From contig JAHIKV010000309.1 in assembly GCA_018897395.1 (NCBI GenBank), positions 1 through 16,955 of the forward strand: a DNA stretch of 16,955 nucleotides. The letters run 5' to 3'. Positions 11,113-16,955 of this stretch are shown piece after piece (position 1 is the first letter of the stretch; each line of letters begins with the position of its first letter). This DNA is from Planctomycetota bacterium (GTDB taxonomy: Bacteria; Planctomycetota; Planctomycetia; Pirellulales; Thermoguttaceae). The position numbers and the translations under genes are program-made. Below the pieces are notes generated by a model that was not told where the DNA came from, made no database searches, and worked only from the letters and a program-made list of their open reading frames with translations.

Positions 11113-12663
11113 ATGTTCAGTACCCATTTGGTCATTCTGATCGCCGCGCTAGTCGGTCAGGCGGAAGGCGACTTCTCTAGCCGGCCGTTCTACGTACCCG
11201 AGAACCCTAAGTACACCATCACCGACTCCGTACTCGATTCGATTCGCTTCACCCTGGAAAAGACCTTGCGGCGCGACGAGCGGGGGCATCTGGTGTCGAT
11301 CGCCAGTTTTGTCGATCCCGACGGCAAGGTAATCGGCACCACTCCTCTGGAGGGGCCGGGCTGGGCCGCCAACGCCGTCGGCGGCGCGTACGAGATACAT
11401 GCGCTGGGCAAGTTCCTGCAAAAGCCCGAGTGGCGGGAAAAAGGCATCAGCATTCTCGACCACGTGCTGGAAGGCGGGTTCATCGATGACAAGACCGGTT
11501 TCATCACCGGCTATCGGAAGATCACCAGCGGCGAGTTCTGCCTCAACGCCGTGCAGAACAACAAATGGTTCTGCCCCGGCTCGATGGCCAAGGTCGGCTT
11601 TCAACTGCTGATCTTTTCCGACCAGTTGGGCGACGACCCGCGGGCGAAACGTATGCGGGCGGCCGCCGTCGGCTGCGCGGCCTGGATCCGCGACCACGTC
11701 GAGCCGACGCCTAACGGTTGGTTCCCCCGCCGCACCACGCCGGACGGCAAAGTGTACTTCAAAAAGCTCGAGGGCGGCGACGACGCCTTCTGGCAGACTT
11801 CGGCCGACGGGCTGTTCATATTGCAGTTGCAGGCGGCGCTTTCCGAGCGGGGACTGGCCGATTACCGCGGACCGCTGAAGGAAAAGACCGCGGCCTTCAT
11901 CCGCGCCGGCGGCATCTTCGGCAGCATCAATCACGACACCTACGATCCGCGCGAGAACGTCGCCTACGCCGTGGCCTTCCGCACCCTGCTGGACGTTTCC
12001 CGGCTGCTCAAGGACGATGCCATCCGCACGTTTGCCTATGAGAAATGCCTGGCGGGACTCGACCAGTTCAAGATGCGCGAAGACCGCAACGGCGTGGCGA
12101 CCAGGGGGCTGTTGATCATGGAGAAGTCGTGGGACACCGCCTATCTGTGGGAGAACGCCGAGGCGGCGCTGGCCTACTTTGAGGCCGCGGCCGACACCCG
12201 GCAGCGCGACGCAGCCAAGAGCCGCGAGTATGAAATAGACGGCCTAGTCATCCTTCGCGCGATTGCCAAGCACCACTACGGGCCGCACGGCTTTTTGACC
12301 GAGGGCGTCGACTGGAACAATCACTCGGGCCAAGAACACCACATCGACGGGAAAGAGTTCGGCGCTATCCGTTACACCCAGCCTTTCTTGAACAACCAGC
12401 ACATTGCCGAGCCGACGCTCTATTACCTCGAAAACCTCGCCTGCAAGACGGCCGGCCCCGACGGCATCGAGTGGCGCGACATCGAGGGCAATCTGATTCT
12501 GGTTGGCGGTGAGGTGCCGGAACCCTCGACGCTTGTGCTGTTGACCTTGGGCCTGATTGGTCTGCTCTGCTACGCCTGGCGGAAGCGGAAGCAGTCAGAA
12601 CTGCCCCTCTCTCTTTGCGAGAGGGGCAGGGGTGAGGGCGATTCGCCGGACAAGAACGATTGA
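11113..12663 (+). CDS. Exported PEP-CTERM protein, probable alpha-helical-barrel carbohydrate enzyme
   Basis: A 516-residue secreted protein with a short signal peptide (THLVILIAALVGQAEG). The body is alpha-helical, with repeated Trp/Tyr-rich helices and helix-pair spacing like six-hairpin glycosidases and lyases (AANAVGGAYEIHALGKFLQK, ISILDHVLEGGF, LLIMEKSWDTAYLWENAEAA). I cannot assign a family or substrate. His-rich segments (KHHYGPHG, HSGQEHHIDG) may line an active site. A PEP-CTERM tail starts at residue 468 (VPEPSTLVLLTLGLIGLL) and should end at RKRK, residue 493. Instead the frame runs on for 23 residues encoded by a CTCTCCC-type repeat. ATG 11113 follows AAGGAG at 11101-11106. The GH78 gene lies 83 bases downstream. 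Confidence 0.75.
   Translation: MFSTHLVILIAALVGQAEGDFSSRPFYVPENPKYTITDSVLDSIRFTLEKTLRRDERGHLVSIASFVDPDGKVIGTTPLEGPGWAANAVGGAYEIHALGKFLQKPEWREKGISILDHVLEGGFIDDKTGFITGYRKITSGEFCLNAVQNNKWFCPGSMAKVGFQLLIFSDQLGDDPRAKRMRAAAVGCAAWIRDHVEPTPNGWFPRRTTPDGKVYFKKLEGGDDAFWQTSADGLFILQLQAALSERGLADYRGPLKEKTAAFIRAGGIFGSINHDTYDPRENVAYAVAFRTLLDVSRLLKDDAIRTFAYEKCLAGLDQFKMREDRNGVATRGLLIMEKSWDTAYLWENAEAALAYFEAAADTRQRDAAKSREYEIDGLVILRAIAKHHYGPHGFLTEGVDWNNHSGQEHHIDGKEFGAIRYTQPFLNNQHIAEPTLYYLENLACKTAGPDGIEWRDIEGNLILVGGEVPEPSTLVLLTLGLIGLLCYAWRKRKQSELPLSLCERGRGEGDSPDKND
12601..12640. repeat. CTCTCCC-type repeat in the 3' end of the PEP-CTERM gene
   Basis: CTGCCCCTCTC (12601-12611) pairs perfectly with GAGAGGGGCAG (12619-12629), followed by GGGTGAGGGCG as in the copy at 8674-8785. 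It encodes LPLSLCERGRGEGD after the PEP-CTERM arginine/lysine cluster. No clear target duplication was seen. Confidence 0.85.
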
Positions 12664-12696
12664 CGATGCCCCCCTCTTGCCCGACAATGTGGGATA

Positions 12697-12735
12697 ATCC
12701 GCCGTGGCACGAGAGTTCGGGACTTCAACTTGTAG
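12697..12735 (+). pseudogene. Remnant of a lipoprotein-gene 3' end
   Basis: Read in the matching frame it gives IRRGTRVRDFNL then TAG, against IHGDTRVLDFNL then TAG at the end of the lipoprotein gene (10950-10988). The last 28 bases match at about 25 positions, including GGACTTCAACTTGTAG exactly. Similarity fades upstream of 12697. It immediately precedes, and its end overlaps, the ribosome-binding site of the GH78 gene. A second DUF1559-lipoprotein cassette may once have stood here. Confidence 0.6.
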
Positions 12736-12746
12736 GAGGAGCGAAA

Positions 12747-15572
12747 ATGCGCGTCGCCTTGATCGCGGTCATGGCCTGCTGTGCGGTCCACCCGGCTTCC
12801 GCCGCCGAAAGCCCCGCCGCGGCGGAGCGACTGCGATGCGAGTTCCTGGTCGATCCGTTGGGAATCGACGCAACGCAGCCGCGGCTCTGTTGGCAGATGC
12901 AAGACGCCCGGCGCGGAGCGAAGCAAACCGCCTATCAGGTGCTCGTGGCCGGCACGCCGGAAAAGCTGGCCGCCGGCCAGGGCGACCTGTGGGACAGCGG
13001 CAAGGTCGCTTCCGACCAGTCGATCCACGTGGAATATGCCGGCCAACCGCTGGACAGCCGTAAGCAATGCTATTGGAAGGTGCGCGTCTGGGACAATGAC
13101 GGACAGCCGGCGCCCTGGAGCGAACCGGCCGCCTGGACGATGGGCTTGTTGAAACCGTCCGACTGGGGAGCGAACTGGATCACTCTCGGCGGAGCGACCT
13201 ACCCCGCCCCGGCGTTGATGGTCCGCAAGGAGTTTTCGGTCCCCGGGGCGATCAAGCGGGCGACGGTGTCGGTGACGGGCCTGGGGCTGTACGATCTGCA
13301 CATCAACGGCAGCAAGGTGGGCGATCGACTGCTCGCCCCCGAGTGGACCCGCTACGGCGACCGCATCCAGTACCAGACTTACGACGTCACCGACCTGCTC
13401 CGCGCGGGGAACAACGCCATCGGCGCGCAGTTGAGCGAAGGTTGGTGGGCGGGGCCGTTGATGGGCAAGTCGCCCACCCAAAATCCCCGCTTCTGCCTGT
13501 TGGCGCGGCTGGACATCGAGCTGGCCGACGGCAGCGTGCAGAGCGTGGTGAGCGATCCGTCGTGGCGGGCGACCGCCGACGGCCCGATCCGCCGCGCCGG
13601 CATCTACTACGGCGAGACGTACGACGCCGGGAAGGAGATGCCCGGCTGGGACCGGCCCGGGTTTAACGCCGCCGGCTGGCAGCCGGTCCAGGTATTGCCG
13701 CATCCCGCCGGCGCCGCCGGGGCGAAACTCGTGGCACAGCGCAACGAGCCGATCCGCGCCACCGAGGAACTGCGGCCGGTGAAGCTGACCGAACCGAAGC
13801 CGGGGGTGTACGTCTTCGACCTGGGCCAGAACATGGTCGGTTGGTGCCAACTGAAAATCAACGCCCCGACGGGCACGAAGATCACGCTGCGCCACGCCGA
13901 AATGCTCAGCAGCAACGGCACGATCTACACCGCCAACCTCCGCACCGCGGCGCAAACCGTGGAGTACACGCTGCGCGGCGGCGAGTCGGTGTTGGAGCCG
14001 CATTTCACCTATCAGGGTTTCCGCTACGTGGAATTGACGGGTTTGCCGAGCCGGCCGGCTGAGGACGCGGTTGTCGGCCGGGTAATTCACTCCGCCGCGG
14101 CGCAGACCGGCAAGTTCTCGTGTTCCAACGATCTGATCAACCAGATTATGCGCTGCGTGGAGTGGACGCAGCGGGGCAACATGCACAGCGTCCCCACCGA
14201 CTGCCCGCAACGCGATGAGCGCGAGGGCTGGATGGGCGACATCCAGGCCTTCGCGCAGACGGCGATTTTCAACCGGGACATGGCCGCGTTCTTCACCAAG
14301 TGGGCGCCCGACATCCGCGACTCGCAGAGCGGCGACGGCCGCTATCCCGACGTGGCCCCGGACGTTTTCGGACAGTTTAGCAGGGGCACGCCCGCCTGGG
14401 GCGACGCCGGCGTCGTCGTCCCCTGGCGGATGTATCAGAACTATGCCGACACGCGGATGCTCCAGCAGCATTTCGAGTCGGCCCGGCGGTGGGTCGAGTT
14501 CATCCGCGGCAAAAACCCCGACTTGCTCTGGCGAAACAGCCGCGGCGGCGACTACAACGATTGGCTCAACGGCGACACCTTGAAGAACCTGGGCTACCCG
14601 CCGGGCATCAGCGCCGTGCCGAAGGAAGTGTTCGCCACGGCCTTCTTCGCCCATTCGACCGAGATCGTGGCCAAGATGGCCGCTGCGCTCGGCCGACGGG
14701 AGGACGCCGCCACGTACTCGCGGCTCTTCCGGGACATCAAGGCCGCGTTCAACAAGGCGTACGTCGCCTCCGACGGCCGCATCACGGGCGATACCCAAGC
14801 CGGCTATGCGCTGGCCCTGCACTTCAACCTGCTGGACGAGTCGCTCCGCCCGAAGGCCGTCGAGCATTTGCTGGAAGCCATCGAGAAGTTCAAGGGACAT
14901 CCCTCGACCGGCATCCAGACTACCCATCGGATGATGCTCGAACTGTCGCGCAACGGCCGCCACGACGAGGCCTGCCGCCTGATCAACCTGCGCACCGCGC
15001 CTTCCTGGGGTTACATGGTGGAAATGGGCGCCACGACGATCTGGGAGCGGTGGGACGGCTACGTCGCCGGACGCGGCTTCCAGGACCCGTCGATGAACTC
15101 CTTCAATCACTGGGCGTTCGGGTCGGTCGGTGAATGGGTCTGGCGGGAGTTGGCCGGCATCAACCCCGATGAGCAACAACCCGGCTATAAGCATTTCGTT
15201 ATCCATCCCAGGCCGTGCGAGGACCTCACCTGGGCAAAAGGCGAGTATGACTCCATCCACGGACCGATCCTCAGCCACTGGGAGATCGTCGAAGGCCGGT
15301 TCCAGTTGCGCGTCGAGATTCCGGCCAACACCACGGCCACCGTTTATCTTCCCGTCGCCGACCCGGCGTTAGTGACTGAAAGCGGCAAACCGGCCGCGGC
15401 GAGCGACGGCGTGAAGTTCCTCCGCACCGAAGGCGGCAAATCGCTGTTCGAGGTCGGCGCGGGCCGGTACCACTTCGCGGTGATTCCCGAGCCGTCCGCG
15501 CCTGGCGCTGCTGGCCACGGGCTTGGTCGGTCTGCTCTGCTACGCCTGGCGGAAGCGGCAGTAGATTTATGA
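12747..15572 (+). CDS. GH78 alpha-L-rhamnosidase, exported
   Basis: A 941-residue enzyme, typical length for GH78, which releases terminal alpha-L-rhamnose from plant or algal glycans. A signal peptide (MRVALIAVMACCAVHPASAA) precedes the N-terminal family block LRCEFLVDPLGIDATQPRLC. The catalytic barrel shows DCPQRDEREGWMGDIQAFAQ from residue 485, with the DER Glu491 as likely acid, and TIWERWDGY with Glu767 as likely base; FNHWAFGSVGEWVWRELAGI is also diagnostic. ATG 12747 is chosen because AGGAGG at 12734-12739 precedes it. After IPEPS (residues 913-917) one extra base shifts the frame, so the true PEP-CTERM helix and Arg/Lys cluster lie in the next frame (15502-15564). The present tail (PGAAGHGLGRSALLRLAEAA) is nonsense. 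The enzyme may be released rather than sorted. Confidence 0.92.
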   Translation: MRVALIAVMACCAVHPASAAESPAAAERLRCEFLVDPLGIDATQPRLCWQMQDARRGAKQTAYQVLVAGTPEKLAAGQGDLWDSGKVASDQSIHVEYAGQPLDSRKQCYWKVRVWDNDGQPAPWSEPAAWTMGLLKPSDWGANWITLGGATYPAPALMVRKEFSVPGAIKRATVSVTGLGLYDLHINGSKVGDRLLAPEWTRYGDRIQYQTYDVTDLLRAGNNAIGAQLSEGWWAGPLMGKSPTQNPRFCLLARLDIELADGSVQSVVSDPSWRATADGPIRRAGIYYGETYDAGKEMPGWDRPGFNAAGWQPVQVLPHPAGAAGAKLVAQRNEPIRATEELRPVKLTEPKPGVYVFDLGQNMVGWCQLKINAPTGTKITLRHAEMLSSNGTIYTANLRTAAQTVEYTLRGGESVLEPHFTYQGFRYVELTGLPSRPAEDAVVGRVIHSAAAQTGKFSCSNDLINQIMRCVEWTQRGNMHSVPTDCPQRDEREGWMGDIQAFAQTAIFNRDMAAFFTKWAPDIRDSQSGDGRYPDVAPDVFGQFSRGTPAWGDAGVVVPWRMYQNYADTRMLQQHFESARRWVEFIRGKNPDLLWRNSRGGDYNDWLNGDTLKNLGYPPGISAVPKEVFATAFFAHSTEIVAKMAAALGRREDAATYSRLFRDIKAAFNKAYVASDGRITGDTQAGYALALHFNLLDESLRPKAVEHLLEAIEKFKGHPSTGIQTTHRMMLELSRNGRHDEACRLINLRTAPSWGYMVEMGATTIWERWDGYVAGRGFQDPSMNSFNHWAFGSVGEWVWRELAGINPDEQQPGYKHFVIHPRPCEDLTWAKGEYDSIHGPILSHWEIVEGRFQLRVEIPANTTATVYLPVADPALVTESGKPAAASDGVKFLRTEGGKSLFEVGAGRYHFAVIPEPSAPGAAGHGLGRSALLRLAEAAVDL
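15483..15564 (+). other. Frameshifted PEP-CTERM sorting tail of the GH78 gene
   Basis: IPEPS is in the GH78 frame (15483-15497). Three bases plus one extra (15498-15501, GCGC) follow; from 15502 the next frame reads LALLATGLVGLLCYAWRKRQ and then TAG at 15562-15564. Compare the intact tail at 8543-8623, where PEPSTLALLATGLIGLL continues without a break. One base removed between 15498 and 15501 restores the tail. Confidence 0.88.
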
Positions 15573-15599
15573 TTTAGGATTTATGATTTCTGATTTGAG
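15565..15599. repeat. AT-rich micro-repeat
   Basis: Degenerate tandem units of GATTTAT/GATTTAG/GATTTCT directly after the lost PEP-CTERM stop. The base composition is strongly unlike its neighbours. The GH78 frame ends inside it (TGA 15570-15572). Confidence 0.75.
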
Positions 15600-15987
15600 T
15601 TCGCCGGCCTTCTCCTCGACGGTCCTGAGGCGGATTTCCCTCGCTTCGAGCCGCTGCCGCCAGCGCCGCACCGAAAGCTGCCGGCGGCGGCGCGTCTGGC
15701 CGAAAACATCTCCCTGCGGCAGCGCTGCCCCTGGAATACATACTGGAACCTGGACCCCGACACCGGTCGAATGCGCTGGGGTTCCGAGTACTACAGCAAC
15801 ATGTGCGTGTGGGACCTCTGGGGCGCGTTGACGGAACGGCGCCGGTTGGAGCCGTAGGAAGGCAAGGGCTAACATGGCCCTCTGCGACGGCTCGGTGCAG
15901 CGGATCAACTACTCGATCGACCCGGAAATCCACCGCCGCCTGGGCAACCGCAACGACGGCCTGCCGATCGACGGCAAGGAGTTTTGA
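15594..15987 (+). pseudogene. Decayed DUF1559 gene, 3' portion
   Basis: The frame from ATG 15874 to TGA 15985-15987 encodes 37 residues, MALCDGSVQRINYSIDPEIH then RRLGNRNDGLPIDG, a clear C-terminal end of DUF1559 proteins. No prepilin start or body is present. A separate open frame at 15594-15857 (CPWNTYWNLDPDTGRMRWGS) could be an older, frame-shifted upstream part of the same gene, but that part is uncertain; it ends in TAG 16 bases before ATG 15874. No ribosome-binding site for a small independent gene is convincing. Confidence 0.7.
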
Positions 15988-16110
15988 CGACGGCGCCACG
16001 CGCTCCGTTGCTCGCTGCGAACTTGACGTCCCACCGGAGAACTCGCGAAGCTAAGCCGGCGCAAATGTTGACTTCCCCGGCGGCGCGATTATACAGTGAG
16101 CGGCTTAAAG

Positions 16111-16145
16111 TGCAACATTCTTTTCCATCCGAAAAGAATGTTGCA
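16111..16145. promoter_or_regulatory. Perfect 15-bp hairpin upstream of the GH127 gene, possible operator
   Basis: TGCAACATTCTTTTC (16111-16125), five bases, then GAAAAGAATGTTGCA (16131-16145). The right arm overlaps the -35-like TTGCAT at 16141-16146. GTGCAAC at 16110-16116 recurs at 16155-16161 just before the -10 box. The position suggests a repressor or activator site; a mobile palindrome is the alternative. Confidence 0.55.
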
Positions 16146-16168
16146 TTACTTTCCGTGCAACGTATAAT
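16141..16168 (+). promoter_or_regulatory. Putative sigma-70-type promoter of the GH127 gene
   Basis: TTGCAT (16141-16146), a 16-base spacer, and a consensus TATAAT (16163-16168), about 80 bases before the GH127 start. This is the best housekeeping-type promoter seen in the window. The GH127 gene may therefore be transcribed separately from the genes upstream. Confidence 0.5.
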
Positions 16169-16246
16169 GCCCCGTATCGTTCCCGGCCGCCCGTCCCCAC
16201 GGCCATCGCTCCGACCGTGCTGCCTGCCGGAGAAAGGACCCACGAG

Positions 16247-16955
16247 ATGATACGTTGCGCGCTGCTTTCCATCGCCCTGTTGACCCTTGCAGGATTCGCT
16301 TTGGCCGAAGCCCCAAAGTATCGCGGACTTTCCGCCGTACCGTTCACGGAGGTGAGGTTCAGCGACGAGTTCTGGACGCCGCGGCTGGAAACCAACCGTG
16401 AGAAGTCTCTGCCGCATAACTTCGAGTGGTGTGAAAAGACCGGGCGAATCAGCAACTTCGCCAAGGCCGGAAAGCTGATGGAGGGCAAGTTCCAGGGCAC
16501 CTACTACAACGACTCCGACGTCTACAAGGTGATCGAAGGGGCCTCGTATTACCTGGCGGCCAATCCCGATCCGGCGCTGAATAAGACGGTGGACGACGTG
16601 ATCGCCAAGATCGCCGCCGCCCAGCAGCCGGACGGATACCTGTTCACATTCCATACGCTGAACGATCCGGGCAAGCGGTGGACCGACCTGAGGAATGGGC
16701 ACGAGTTGTATTGCGCGGGCCACCTGATCGAGGCCGCCGTGGCCCACTTCCGCGCCACCGGCAAGCCAGCGCTCTTGGACGTAGCCGTCAAGTTCGCCGA
16801 CCACATCGACGGCGTATTCGGCCCGACAAAGCGTCACGGTGTTGGCGGCCATGAAGAGATCGAGCTGGCTCTAGTCAAGCTGTACCAAGTGACCGGGCAG
16901 CGGAAGTATCTGGAGTTGGCCAAGTTCTTCATCGACATCCGCGGCGAGCGGTCGC
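16247..16955 (+). CDS. DUF1680/GH127-type glycosidase (beta-L-arabinofuranosidase family), 5' part
   Basis: The first 236 codons of an exported enzyme; the gene continues beyond the window. The signal peptide is MIRCALLSIALLTLAGFALA. The start of the family domain is clear: VRFSDEFWTPRLETNREKSL, DVYKVIEGASYYLAANPDP, AAQQPDGYLFTFHTLNDPGK, then HELYCAGHLIEAAVAHFRAT and GHEEIELALVKLY. GH127-type enzymes act on beta-L-arabinofuranosides and related linkages; the catalytic Cys region lies beyond the window edge, so activity cannot be judged. ATG 16247 follows AGAAAGGA at 16231-16238. With the rhamnosidase upstream it suggests breakdown of rhamnose- and arabinose-bearing pectin-like or algal glycans. 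The hairpin at 16111-16145 probably regulates it. Confidence 0.88.
   Translation, partial: MIRCALLSIALLTLAGFALAEAPKYRGLSAVPFTEVRFSDEFWTPRLETNREKSLPHNFEWCEKTGRISNFAKAGKLMEGKFQGTYYNDSDVYKVIEGASYYLAANPDPALNKTVDDVIAKIAAAQQPDGYLFTFHTLNDPGKRWTDLRNGHELYCAGHLIEAAVAHFRATGKPALLDVAVKFADHIDGVFGPTKRHGVGGHEEIELALVKLYQVTGQRKYLELAKFFIDIRGERS

Noticed and set aside
12570..15278. A 902-codon open frame on the minus strand across the GH78 gene
   Set aside because: It lies antisense to a clear GH78 gene. Its Arg/Gly/Val/His-rich translation matches no family and is what GC-rich codon bias produces on the opposite strand.

Overview
The window looks like the chromosome of a planctomycete (Planctomycetota, probably Pirellulales-like). 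The basis is family recognition: a DUF1559 prepilin-type protein followed by a small lipoprotein, an ECF sigma factor of the Rhodopirellula/Verrucomicrobium type paired with a membrane FecR/LamG protein, three PEP-CTERM tails with nearly the same sequence, GC-rich coding, and many short palindromic repeats. No rRNA, tRNA, CRISPR array, transposase or phage gene was seen.

Layout. 1-599 is non-coding and holds a 141-bp nested palindrome. 600-2381 is an exported M2-type (ACE-like) zinc dipeptidyl carboxypeptidase and 2553-4619 a POT-family peptide transporter with a large alanine-rich insert; together they suggest periplasmic peptide cleavage and uptake. 4879-7604 is an ECF sigma factor overlapping a FecR/LamG membrane protein. 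7865-8623 is a PEP-CTERM protein. 8888-9413 (minus strand) is a MazF/PemK-type toxin-antitoxin pair. 9549-10988 is DUF1559 plus lipoprotein. 11113-12663 is a PEP-CTERM protein that looks like an alpha-helical-barrel carbohydrate enzyme, 12747-15572 a GH78 alpha-L-rhamnosidase whose PEP-CTERM tail is frameshifted, 15594-15987 a decayed DUF1559 3' end, and from 16247 the start of a DUF1680/GH127 glycosidase that runs off the window. Sigma factor, exported beta-rich proteins and glycosidases suggest a plant- or algal-polysaccharide degradation locus (rhamnose and arabinose linkages); this is inference.

The unusual part is the density of short non-autonomous palindromic elements and what they do to genes. 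One family (four copies: 1695-1775, 5389-5467, 7270-7352, 7460-7540) has a nearly invariant 27-nt centre inside 26-28-bp arms whose sequence differs between subtypes but stays paired. All four copies lie in frame inside protein-coding genes: one between the zinc ligands of the M2 peptidase, one at the C-terminus of the sigma factor, two in its FecR/LamG partner. Three copies contain no stop trinucleotide on either strand, so they are open in all six frames. A second family (7657-7732, 10993-11066) and the hairpin cluster at 2387-2501 are, like the copy in the sigma gene, flanked by direct repeats of 10-26 bp that look like target duplications. A third repeat type (CTCTCCC-rich) encodes most of the DUF1559 leader peptide and the tail of a PEP-CTERM protein. 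Low-complexity micro-repeats add further in-frame peptide to the FecR/LamG gene. The locus reads as one where mobile palindromes repeatedly become new protein segments.
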